Shown piece by piece: positions 30,436 through 38,803 of a stretch of 64,000 nucleotides of DNA. The position numbers were made by a program, and so were the translations under genes. A model generated the notes under the pieces. That model was not told the origin of the DNA, did not search any database, and saw only the letters and a list, made by a program, of their open reading frames with translations. Within the stretch, counting starts at the first letter, position 1. Each line of letters starts with the position of its first letter. Source of the DNA: Lentzea albida (GTDB lineage Bacteria; Actinomycetota; Actinomycetes; Mycobacteriales; Pseudonocardiaceae); NCBI RefSeq assembly GCF_900111005.1, contig NZ_FOFV01000010.1:1-64000 (forward strand), given 5' to 3'.

Positions 30436-33075
30436 GTGCCGGTGTCGCTGGTCGGGCGGGATCGTGAGCGGGAACGGCTGACCGCGCTCGCGGAGACGGG
30501 CGGTGCGCTGCAGGTCGTCGGCGAGCCCGGCGTCGGCAAGTCGGCGCTGCTGTCCTGCGTGGACGGTCACCGGGTCGTCGGCGTCGAGGCCGAGGCGGAG
30601 TTCCCCTACGCCGGACTGCACCAGGTGCTGCACCCGTTCCTGTCCGGTCCCCGGCGTGCGCTCGACGTCGTGTTCGGACTCGCCGACGGCCCCGTGCCGC
30701 CGGTCCACCTGGTCGGTCTCGCGGCGCTGGAGGTGCTGACGGAGGCGCGGGCCGTCGTGCTGGTCGACGACGCGCACCGGCTCGACCGGGAGAGCCGGGA
30801 CGTCCTCGGTTTCGTGGCGCGCCGGCTCACCGCGGGCGCACTGATCGCGACGGCCTCCCGTGCTCTGTTCGCCGGTGTGCCGACGTTGTCCCTGGAGCCC
30901 TTGGCGGCCGGTGACGCCGTCGCCGTGCTCGACGCCGTCGCCCCCGGCCTGGACGCCGAACGGCGCTCGTGGGTGCTGGCCCAGGCCGCCGGCAACCCGT
31001 TGGCGCTGGTGGAGCTCCCGTTCGGCGGCAACACCCTGGCGGAGACCTTCGCCGCGCGCGTCTCGGCCCTGCCCGCTCCCGTGCGCTCGGCGCTGCTGGT
31101 GCTGGCCCTGGGCGGTGCGTCCGGCACGGACCTCGCTCCCGCCGTCGAGGCGAGGCTGGTGAACCGGGACGGCGCGTTCCGGCACCCGCTGATCAGGTCC
31201 GCGGTCGTCGGCGCGGCGGGTGCCGGTGAGCTGCGCGAAACCCACCGCCGTCTCGCCTTCGCGACCGGCGAGGCCGACCGCCGCGCGTGGCACCTGGCGG
31301 GCGCCGCCACCGGCCCCGACGAGAACGTGGCCTGCCTGCTGGAGAAGACGGCCGACCGCGCGTTGCGGCGAGGTGGTGCGTCGGCGGCGGTGAGCGCGCT
31401 GGAACGGTCGGCCGCGCTCGGAGTCCCCGGCGAACGCCCCCGGCGGCTCCTGCGAGCGGCCGAACTCGCCTGCGAGGCGGGCCGCCGCGACGACGTGGAG
31501 CGGATCCTGCTGTCCGCGCGCGGCCTGGACCTCGACGACCGCGAGCGGGCGCTCGTGACGTGGCTGCCGACGGCGTTCGACGACGGCGTGGGCGTGGCGG
31601 GCGCGGGCGAACTGGTGGGCCTGGCCGAGTCCGTGGTGGCGGGCGGCGACGTCGAGCTCGGAATGCGGATCTTCTGGAGCGTCGCGATGCGCTGCTTCTG
31701 GGTGGAGCCGGGGGCGGCCGTGCGGGAGCGGATCGCGGCGGTGGCGCGCAGGCTGCCGATCGAGGCGGGCGACCCGCGCATGCTGGCGATGATGGCGTAC
31801 GTGTGCCCGGTGCAGCAGGGGGACGCGGTGGTGGCGGGGCTGCGCGCGGCTTGGGGTGGCGGCTCGGCCGGGTCGGGTGGGGCTGACGACTGGGCTGGGC
31901 TGCAGGCGGCGTCGGGCGAGGGCGGCTCGGCAGGGTCGGGCGTGGTGGCGGGTGGGGCTGACGGCTCGGCCGGGCCGCCGGCGTCTTCCGGCCTGGCCGG
32001 TCCAGCGGGCTTCCCCCGCCCCGACGACCCCGCCACCCTCCGGCTGCTCGGCAGCGCCGCCCTCCAGGTGGGCGCGTTCGCCGACTCCGTCCGGTTCTCC
32101 CACGCCGCCCAGCGCGGCTTCCGCGCCGAGGGCCGGTTCGCGCTCCTCGCCCGCGCCCTGGCCGTCGAGGCCTGGAGCCGCACCCGGCTCGGCGACATCG
32201 CCGCCGCCGAACCCGTCGCCGCCGAGGCCGTCCGCCTCGCCGAGGAGACCGGCCAGCCCTACATGCACGGCCTGGCGGTCGCCGTGCAGGCCGAGATCGC
32301 CGCCCTGCACGGCGACCACGAGCAGTCCTCGCGCCTCGCCGCTACCGCCGAACGCATCGGCCTGGCGGCAGGTGCCCGCCCCGTCCTCGCCACCGTGCAG
32401 CTCGCGAGGAGCCTGGCCGCGCTGGGCGAGGGCCGCTACGCCGACGCGTTCGCCGCCGTCCGCCGCGTCCACGACCCCGTCGACCCCGCCTACCAGCTGG
32501 CGCTGCGCCGGTACGTGCTGCCCGAACTGGTCGAGGCCGCGACCCGCAGCGGAAACACCGACGAGGCCCGCAAACTCGTCGAGGAACTCGACACCGCCAC
32601 CAGCTCACCCGCCCTGGCCGCGGGCCTGAGGTACGCGCGGGCACTCCTCGCGCACGACGACGAGGCCGAGGCGCTGTTCGACGTCGCCCTCAACGCCGAA
32701 AGCTCGCCCTGGGACCGTGCGCGCGTGCAGCTGGCATTCGGGGCGTGGCTGCGCCGGCAGCGGCGTGCGGCTCAGGCGAGGCCGCACCTGAAGGCGGCCG
32801 CGGAGGCGTTCGAGGCGTTCGGGACCAGGGACTGGGCGGAACGGGCGCGCGAGGAGCTGCGGGCGTCGGGTGAGTCCCGAGGTGGCAACGGCGAGCTCAC
32901 CGAGCACGAACTGACCATCGCGCGGATGGCGGCGGACGGGCTGACCAACAAGGAGATCGGGGAGCGGCTGCACCTGTCGCACCGGACGGTGAGCACGCAC
33001 CTGCACCGCATCTTCCCGAAGCTGGGCGTGACGGCGCGGGGGGAGCTGAGGGAGGCGCTCGAACCACGTCCATGA
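30436..33075 (+). CDS. large ATPase-LuxR (LAL-type) transcriptional regulator
   Basis: 879 residues. The N-terminal AAA/STAND domain has Walker A GEPGVGKSALL near residue 33 and Walker B VVLVDDAHRLD near residue 105. A helical TPR-like middle section runs to about residue 800, and a C-terminal LuxR helix-turn-helix contains LTEHELTIARMAADGLTNKE and TVSTHLHRIFPKLGV. A Gly/Ala/Ser-rich insert of about 54 residues (474-527) breaks the helical repeats. LAL proteins often activate catabolic or specialised-metabolite genes; the target here is not clear. GTG at 30436; a second GTG at 30442 is possible. Confidence 0.88.
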   Translation: MPVSLVGRDRERERLTALAETGGALQVVGEPGVGKSALLSCVDGHRVVGVEAEAEFPYAGLHQVLHPFLSGPRRALDVVFGLADGPVPPVHLVGLAALEVLTEARAVVLVDDAHRLDRESRDVLGFVARRLTAGALIATASRALFAGVPTLSLEPLAAGDAVAVLDAVAPGLDAERRSWVLAQAAGNPLALVELPFGGNTLAETFAARVSALPAPVRSALLVLALGGASGTDLAPAVEARLVNRDGAFRHPLIRSAVVGAAGAGELRETHRRLAFATGEADRRAWHLAGAATGPDENVACLLEKTADRALRRGGASAAVSALERSAALGVPGERPRRLLRAAELACEAGRRDDVERILLSARGLDLDDRERALVTWLPTAFDDGVGVAGAGELVGLAESVVAGGDVELGMRIFWSVAMRCFWVEPGAAVRERIAAVARRLPIEAGDPRMLAMMAYVCPVQQGDAVVAGLRAAWGGGSAGSGGADDWAGLQAASGEGGSAGSGVVAGGADGSAGPPASSGLAGPAGFPRPDDPATLRLLGSAALQVGAFADSVRFSHAAQRGFRAEGRFALLARALAVEAWSRTRLGDIAAAEPVAAEAVRLAEETGQPYMHGLAVAVQAEIAALHGDHEQSSRLAATAERIGLAAGARPVLATVQLARSLAALGEGRYADAFAAVRRVHDPVDPAYQLALRRYVLPELVEAATRSGNTDEARKLVEELDTATSSPALAAGLRYARALLAHDDEAEALFDVALNAESSPWDRARVQLAFGAWLRRQRRAAQARPHLKAAAEAFEAFGTRDWAERAREELRASGESRGGNGELTEHELTIARMAADGLTNKEIGERLHLSHRTVSTHLHRIFPKLGVTARGELREALEPRP
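31855..32016 (+). repeat. low-complexity in-frame insert in the LuxR gene
   Basis: About 160 bases encoding only Gly, Ala, Ser, Asp, Pro-type linker. It contains imperfect direct copies of GGCTCGGCCGGGTCGGG and GGTGGGGCTGACG (31877 and 31951), which suggests growth by slippage or duplication. Reading frame is kept. Confidence 0.65.
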
Positions 33076-33138
33076 CGTACCGAGCCACCGTCACCTGACG
33101 CTCGCGACCCCCGCCACCCCGCCCCTACCGTCGCCGAC

Positions 33139-34128
33139 ATGATCAGCAGGCGACAGTTCTCCCAGGCCCTGGCCGTGGCCGGCCTCGCGACCACCGCGAC
33201 GACCACCGCGAGCACCGCCCACGCCTCCACCCCCGCCTGGGGCGGGCTCAAGCAGGTCAGGGCCGGCCTGCTCGACGTCGGCTACGCGGAGCTCGGTCCC
33301 GCGGACGGTCCCGTCACGATCCTGCTGCACGGCTGGCCGTACGACATCCACAGCTTCGTCGACGTGGCACCGGCCCTGGCCGCGAAGGGCCACCGCGTGC
33401 TCATCCCGTACCTCAGGGGCTACGGCCCCACCCGCTTCCTGCACGCGCACACGAAGCGCAACGGCCAGCAGTCCGCCATCGCCGCCGACCTGATCGCGTT
33501 CATGGACGCCCTGAAGGTCCGCAAGGCGACCCTGGCGGGGTTCGACTGGGGTGCGCGGACGGCCTGCGTCACGGCGGCGTTGTGGCCGGAGCGGGTGAGG
33601 GCGCTCGTGTCGGTCAGCGGCTACCTGGTCGTCAACCTGGAGCAGAACCAGCAACCGCTGTCGCCGCAGGCGGAACTCGGCTGGTGGTACCAGTACTACT
33701 TCGCGACGGACCGCGGGGTGAAGGGCTACGAGCAGAACTCCTACGAGTTCAACAAGCTCATCTGGAAGCTCGCCTCGCCGCAGTGGGACTTCGACGAGGC
33801 CACGTACGCGCGGAGCGCCACGGCGTGGAAGAACCCCGACCACGTGGCGATCGTCGTCCACAACTACCGCTGGCGCCTGCAGCTCGCGCAGGGCGAGCAC
33901 CGCTACGACGGGCTCGAGCGCGCGCTGCAGGCCAAGCCGGTGATCAGCGTTCCGGCGATCACCGTCGCGAGCGACTTCGACGGGCCGAACAAGGACGGCG
34001 CGGCGTACCGGAAGCAGTTCAGCGGCCGCTACGAGCACCGGGTCCTCGACGGCATCGGGCACAACGTGCCGCAGGAGGCCCCGGTGGCGTTCACCGAGGC
34101 CGTCCTCGACGTCGTCAAGGGGGCGTGA
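33139..34128 (+). CDS. Tat-exported alpha/beta hydrolase (epoxide hydrolase / haloalkane dehalogenase-like)
   Basis: 329 residues. A twin-arginine signal (SRRQFSQ, then a hydrophobic Ala/Thr stretch) precedes an alpha/beta hydrolase core. LLHGWPYDIHS is the HG-x-P oxyanion loop, LAGFDWGART near residue 137 puts an Asp in the nucleophile elbow as in epoxide hydrolases and dehalogenases, and DGIGHNVPQEAP holds the catalytic His. The Asp nucleophile argues against a simple esterase. ATG at 33139. Convergent with the amidohydrolase gene, overlapping by 14 bp. Confidence 0.85.
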   Translation: MISRRQFSQALAVAGLATTATTTASTAHASTPAWGGLKQVRAGLLDVGYAELGPADGPVTILLHGWPYDIHSFVDVAPALAAKGHRVLIPYLRGYGPTRFLHAHTKRNGQQSAIAADLIAFMDALKVRKATLAGFDWGARTACVTAALWPERVRALVSVSGYLVVNLEQNQQPLSPQAELGWWYQYYFATDRGVKGYEQNSYEFNKLIWKLASPQWDFDEATYARSATAWKNPDHVAIVVHNYRWRLQLAQGEHRYDGLERALQAKPVISVPAITVASDFDGPNKDGAAYRKQFSGRYEHRVLDGIGHNVPQEAPVAFTEAVLDVVKGA

Positions 34129-35534
34129 GGATCCCGCCGGCCGCCGTGCGGATGCGCAGTGAGGACACCCGCGCGTCCCGCACGATCCGGTCCACGTCGT
34201 AGGCCACCAGGCGGCCGCCGCGCTTGACGATCCGGCCGTCCGAGAACACCGTGTCGACGTTGGCCGCGGTCGCCGCCTGCACGAGGGTCGTCTCGACCAA
34301 CCCGCCCGGTGCGAGGTTGATGTCGTTGGCGCGCACCAGGAGGACGTCCGCGCGCTTGCCGACGGTGATCGACCCGGTGACGTCGCCCAGCCCCAGCGCG
34401 GGCGCCGTTCAGCGTCGCCATCCTCAGCACCTCGGCGAAGCCCACCTCGGGCAGACCCGCGGAAGGCGTGCCGGCCCAGGGGATCCCGGTGTTCCAGACG
34501 AGCCTCATCGACTCGAACACGTCCGACGGCGCGATCGAGGTGGCGTCCGACGACAGCGACACCGGCACCCCGGCCCTGCGGAACCGCAGCAACGCGTCCC
34601 GCGGGTCGCCGGCCGACCCCAGCCGGAACTCCGAGTGCGGGGACCACGAGAACGCGGTCCCGGTCCGCGCCATGACCTCCATGTCGCTGTCCAGCGCCGT
34701 GACGTAGTGGCACAACAGGGTTTTCGGCCCGAGCCAGCCCCGCCGCTCGTAGTCCGCCGCGTCCACGATCCGGGGCGGCGACTGGCCCGCGTGGATCGCG
34801 ACGGGCAGACCGCGCGCCATCACCGCGTCCATGTCCGCGAAGAACGCCGGCTCGTCGCTCTGCGACAGACCGCGCACGCACACACCGAGGCGCACCAACC
34901 CGTCGAACGCCGTGCCGCCCGCGAAGTACTGCTGCCGCACGCGATCCACGTCGGAGAAGTCCATCGGTGCGTTCCGCGGCATCTGGTCGACGTGGCCGTA
35001 GGAGAACCGTGCACGCAGCAGACCGTCGCGGTGCGCACGCAGTTCGGCGTCGGCATGCGCGGGGGAGCGGGTGTTGTTGGACCAGTTGTGCACCGTCGTG
35101 ACACCCGCGTTCGCCAGCTCCGCGAGCCCCAGCAGCACGGAACGGTAGACGTCCAAAGGTTCGTACAGCGTGGAAGTGGCGCGCTTCGCGGCGAAGTACG
35201 GGAACCCGTCGGCCACGAAGTTGCGGCCCAGCGCGCTCCACAGGTGGAAGTGGGTGTTGACGAAGCCGGGCAGGACGATCATGTCCGAGGCGTCGACGAC
35301 CTGCGCGCCCCGGGCGTTCAGGTCGCGCCCGATCGCGGCGATCGTGCCGTCGTCGATCAGGACGTCGGCACGCGGTAGGACCCCGAGCGCGGGGTCCACG
35401 GTGACGACGGCGCCGTTGCGGATCAGGAAGCGCCGGCGACGGGCGTCCGCGGTCTCGGCGCTCGCGACGCCTCCCGTGGCGGACGCGGCCAGTGCCACAC
35501 CGAGAGATTTGGTGAGGGTCCGTCGGTTGATCAT
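34115..35534 (-). pseudogene. Tat amidohydrolase gene with a frameshift near its 3' end
   Basis: Starts MINRRTLTKSLG, a Tat signal, then an amidohydrolase of the atrazine-chlorohydrolase/cytosine-deaminase type: LPGFVNTHFHLW (metal HxH), AIHAGQSPP, LCHYVTAL and SSDATSIAPSD. At about 34402-34412 the frame breaks: after NGARA the expected LGLGDVTGSITVGKRADV continues only in another frame, which then ends RTAAGGILTPP at 34115. Total length is not a multiple of three; the break looks like loss of two bases (GC) or gain of one in a GC-rich run. Without a shift the protein loses its C-terminal beta-sandwich. True mutation and sequencing error cannot be told apart here. Confidence 0.75.
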
Positions 35535-35576
35535 GCGGCCTCCAGAGGCAGGGGAGTGCCGCCATGCTCACCCGGT

Positions 35577-36632
35577 TCAGCGCGCCTGGTCCAGTGGCCT
35601 CAGGTACTTCATCGCGTTCGCGGTGAGCGCCTCCATCTGCGGCCGCGCCGCCTCCAGCCGGCTCGCCTCGCTCGCCTGGCGGCGGATGACCTCGTCCACG
35701 TTGGACGCCTGCACCAGCAGTCCCGGCGCGACGAACCAGCCCTCCGGCAGGCTCCTGCCGCTCTTGGCGTGCTGGGCGAGCATCCACCCGGCCACCGCGC
35801 CCTTCAGGAAGTGCTCGGCGGAGATCGTCGCGACGAGGTGGCCGTCCTTGACGCCCCGCAACGCCTTGGGGTCGATGCTGAACGCCCCGGCGAGCCACCG
35901 CGCGTTCTTCTCCGCGTGCACGGCGGCGAGGGTGACCGCGTCGACGTCACCGGCGCCCAGCAACGCGAGGGCGTCCTGGTTCGCGTCGGCCAGCCGCCGC
36001 CACGTCGCGAGGTTCGCCGCCTCGTCGCGGCCGGTGTCGAGCGGGCCGATCACCTGCAGCTTCGGCAACCGCTCGGCGAGGCGGGCGCGCATCCCGAGCA
36101 CGCGCTGGTCGAGCGCGGGCATGGCGGGGGAGTTGCTGCCGATCACGACCTTGCCCGCGGCGTCCGGCGGCAACCGGTCGGCCGTCGCGTCCGCGAGCAG
36201 CGCGCCCAGTTCGAAGCCGTCGTTCTCGATCATGAGCTTCACGCCGCTGCCCGGAGCGACCTGACCGCCCGCCACCGCCATCACCGGGACGCCCTGCTCG
36301 ACCACCCGCGCCATCGGCTCGGCCACGAGCTCCGGCGCGACCGCCGACACCCCGATGCCGCCCTTGGCGCGCGTGGCGAGGTCCTCGAGCAGTTCGACCT
36401 GCTTGAGGCCGTCGTGCGTGTTCGGTCCGGTGACCTCCGCGGTGACACCTCCCGCGATCGCCGCGCCGGCGCGGAACCCCTCGCTCATCTCCTTCGAGAA
36501 GTCGCGGCTGTTGTTCTGCGCCAGGAACCCGATTGTGGGCGGGTCATCGGACGTCTCGGTGGTCCCGCAGCCCGTCACCCCCGTCACCGCGAGCAAAACC
36601 GCAGGCAGGACGGCACGGACGGTGCGGACCAT
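35577..36632 (-). CDS. sugar-type periplasmic-binding lipoprotein, module 2
   Basis: 351 residues. Lipoprotein signal ends GVTGC (Cys22). Type-I periplasmic binding fold: IGFLAQNNSRDFSKEMSEGF, GIGVSAVAPELV, VIGSNSPAMP, LLGAGDVDAV. Alignable end to end with the lipoprotein at 19763-20797, including HFLKGAVAGWMLAQHAK and the C-terminus YLRPLDQAR. As in module 1, no importer subunits are near. It is divergent from a paralogous GGDEF-EAL gene with 139 bases between, so the pair is probably controlled from a shared promoter region. Likely the ligand sensor for that enzyme. Confidence 0.85.
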   Translation of the reverse strand: MVRTVRAVLPAVLLAVTGVTGCGTTETSDDPPTIGFLAQNNSRDFSKEMSEGFRAGAAIAGGVTAEVTGPNTHDGLKQVELLEDLATRAKGGIGVSAVAPELVAEPMARVVEQGVPVMAVAGGQVAPGSGVKLMIENDGFELGALLADATADRLPPDAAGKVVIGSNSPAMPALDQRVLGMRARLAERLPKLQVIGPLDTGRDEAANLATWRRLADANQDALALLGAGDVDAVTLAAVHAEKNARWLAGAFSIDPKALRGVKDGHLVATISAEHFLKGAVAGWMLAQHAKSGRSLPEGWFVAPGLLVQASNVDEVIRRQASEASRLEAARPQMEALTANAMKYLRPLDQAR

Positions 36633-36660
36633 GAACGAGCCCCATCAGTTGGTCGTGGAA

Positions 36661-36700
36661 AGCCGACAAGGCTAGTGCACATCGGACCGTGGTGTCGGCT
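36661..36700. promoter_or_regulatory. 8-bp dyad in the divergent promoter of module 2
   Basis: AGCCGACA (36661-36668) and TGTCGGCT (36693-36700) form perfect arms 24 bases apart, about midway between the divergent binding-protein and GGDEF-EAL genes. The spacing would place the half-sites on one face of the helix about three turns apart. Confidence 0.4.
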
Positions 36701-36771
36701 TGCGCGGAATCCTTTGGCTGCGTACCAATAGCACCTTCCCCCGAAGCGATGTCCACGTGAGGCGCCCGTAG

Positions 36772-38748
36772 ATGCTGTCCAACTGGGTCGAAGCCCGGAC
36801 GACCGTGCAGACGACCGTCGTCAGCCTGACGGTCGGCCTCGCCGCGTTGGCCGGCCTCGCGCTGTGGACGAGCCTCAGCATGCAACAAGCCGCAACGCAC
36901 CTGCACGAGCTCAACGAGATGAGCGACCACTGGGGTCTCGTCGTCCAGAACGTCGACGTGGCCGACCACGCCCTCACCGACTACGTCCGGTCCGGGACGA
37001 AGGTGATGCGCGAGCCCGTCGCGAACGCCGCCGGTGCCGCCGACGAGAGCCTGCGCTGGTTGCGGGACAACGGTGGTCCCGCCGACGTCCGCGCCGCCAC
37101 GATCGTGGGCGACCTCTACCGCGACTACAGCGGTCTGCTGCGCGAGACGGTCGCGGCGGGGGACCGCGACGACCCCACGACGTCGTTGCAGAAGGCGTAC
37201 CAGGCCGAACTGACGCTGGTGTCGTTGCGCAAACAACTGTCCACCGTCGTGCAGCTCAACCGCCTGGAGACGACCGAGTACCTGCGCGCCGCGGAAGTGC
37301 GCAACGGCAACCTCCGCCTCGCCGCCCTGATCGCGTTCGCCGTCGACCTGGGACTGGTCGCGCTGTGCGGCGTGGTCCTGCTCGGCCACCGCCGCCAGAT
37401 CCTGCGCCAGGCCGCCAGGAGCGAGCACGAGGCGCTGCACGACGCGCTGACCGGTCTCGCCAACCGCACGTTGCTCACCCAGCACACCGAGCAGGCCATC
37501 CGCCGCAGCAACCAGACCGGCGACCCGCTCGGCCTGTTCCTGATCGACCTCAACCGCTTCAAGCCGATCAACGACACCCTCGGCCACGCGTTCGGCGACA
37601 AGCTGCTGCAACTCGTCGCCAACCGGCTGACCGGCGCCGTCCGCGAGATCGACACGGTGGCGAGGCTCGGCGGCGACGAGTTCGCGGTCCTGCTGCCGTC
37701 GGTGTGCACGTCGGCGAACGCCCTGGTCGTCGCCGAACGCGTGCACCGCGCGCTGGCCGAGGCCGCCACCGTCGACGGGCTCGAGGTCGACGTCGGCTGC
37801 AGCATCGGCGTGGCGCTGTACCCGACCGACTCGGCCGACGCGCACGAACTGCTCAAGCACGCCGACCTCGCCATGTACGCGGCCAAGCGCGCCCGGCTCG
37901 GCACGTCCGTCTACGAGGCGGTCCTCGACCAGCACAGCGCCGCCCAGCTGACCGTGATCAGCGACCTGCGGCGCGCCCTCGACCAGAGCGAGCTCGTCCT
38001 GCACTACCAGCCGAAGGCCGACCTGCGCACCGGCGAGGTCTGCGGCGCCGAGGTCCTGTGCCGCTGGCAGCACCCGCGCGACGGCCTGCTGGGACCGGAC
38101 AGGTTCATCCCGGCCGCCGAGGAGACCGGCCTGATCGAACCGCTCACGCAGTACGTGCTCGACCACGCGCTGGCCCAGTGCCGCACGTGGCACCTCACCG
38201 GCTGGGACGTCCCGGTCTCGGTCAACGTCGGCGCCCAGTGCCTGCACGACAGGACGTTCCCCGACCAGGTAGCCGCACTGCTCGAGCACCACGGCCGCCC
38301 TGTGGACGTGCTGACGCTCGAGATCACCGAGAGCGCGATCATCGCCGACCCGCACCGCGCGTGCGACGTGCTGACGCGGCTGCGGGAACTCGGCGTGCGG
38401 CTGTCGATCGACGACTTCGGCACCGGCTACTCGTCCATCGCCTACCTGCGCACGATGCCGGTGCACGAGATGAAGATCGACCGCTCGTTCACGACGAACA
38501 TGCGCACGGACGCCTCCAGCGGCGCGATCACCCGCTCGTTGCTGGGACTCGCGCACAACCTGGAGCTGGAGGTCGTGGCCGAGGGCGTCGAGGACGAGGA
38601 GACGTGGTCCGTCCTCGCCGCCCTGGGGTGCGACATCGTGCAGGGGTACTGCCTGAGCAAGCCGCTGCCGGCGGACGAGTTCGGGACGTGGCTGCGGGAC
38701 AGGGTGCCGAACGGGGTGTCGAACGGGGTGGGAGCGCCGGCTCCGTGA
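36772..38748 (+). CDS. membrane GGDEF-EAL cyclic-di-GMP enzyme, module 2
   Basis: 658 residues. Transmembrane helices at about 14-34 and 181-206 enclose a helical extracytoplasmic sensor homologous to that of the module 1 protein. LGGDEF (300-304) is intact with an RxxD inhibitory site (REID, 291-294). The EAL domain reads EVL in place of EAL (GAEVLCRW) but keeps the catalytic Glu, SVNVG, LEITES, IDDFGTG, AEGVED and VQGY. It should both make and break cyclic-di-GMP. The C-terminus ends in a short repeat (VPNGVSNGVG). ATG at 36772. Divergent from its putative binding-protein partner. Confidence 0.9.
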   Translation: MLSNWVEARTTVQTTVVSLTVGLAALAGLALWTSLSMQQAATHLHELNEMSDHWGLVVQNVDVADHALTDYVRSGTKVMREPVANAAGAADESLRWLRDNGGPADVRAATIVGDLYRDYSGLLRETVAAGDRDDPTTSLQKAYQAELTLVSLRKQLSTVVQLNRLETTEYLRAAEVRNGNLRLAALIAFAVDLGLVALCGVVLLGHRRQILRQAARSEHEALHDALTGLANRTLLTQHTEQAIRRSNQTGDPLGLFLIDLNRFKPINDTLGHAFGDKLLQLVANRLTGAVREIDTVARLGGDEFAVLLPSVCTSANALVVAERVHRALAEAATVDGLEVDVGCSIGVALYPTDSADAHELLKHADLAMYAAKRARLGTSVYEAVLDQHSAAQLTVISDLRRALDQSELVLHYQPKADLRTGEVCGAEVLCRWQHPRDGLLGPDRFIPAAEETGLIEPLTQYVLDHALAQCRTWHLTGWDVPVSVNVGAQCLHDRTFPDQVAALLEHHGRPVDVLTLEITESAIIADPHRACDVLTRLRELGVRLSIDDFGTGYSSIAYLRTMPVHEMKIDRSFTTNMRTDASSGAITRSLLGLAHNLELEVVAEGVEDEETWSVLAALGCDIVQGYCLSKPLPADEFGTWLRDRVPNGVSNGVGAPAP

Positions 38749-38750
38749 AG

Positions 38751-38800
38751 GGCGGGCCGGGGACACGCCGCCCCGACCCGCAATCCCGGCCCGGCCCGCC
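38751..38800. terminator. hairpin between convergent genes
   Basis: GGCGGGCCGGG (38751-38761) pairs with CCCGGCCCGCC (38790-38800) across a 28-base loop. It sits in the 55-base gap between the convergent GGDEF-EAL and M28 peptidase genes and could stop transcription from both sides. Confidence 0.5.
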
Positions 38801-38803
38801 GCC

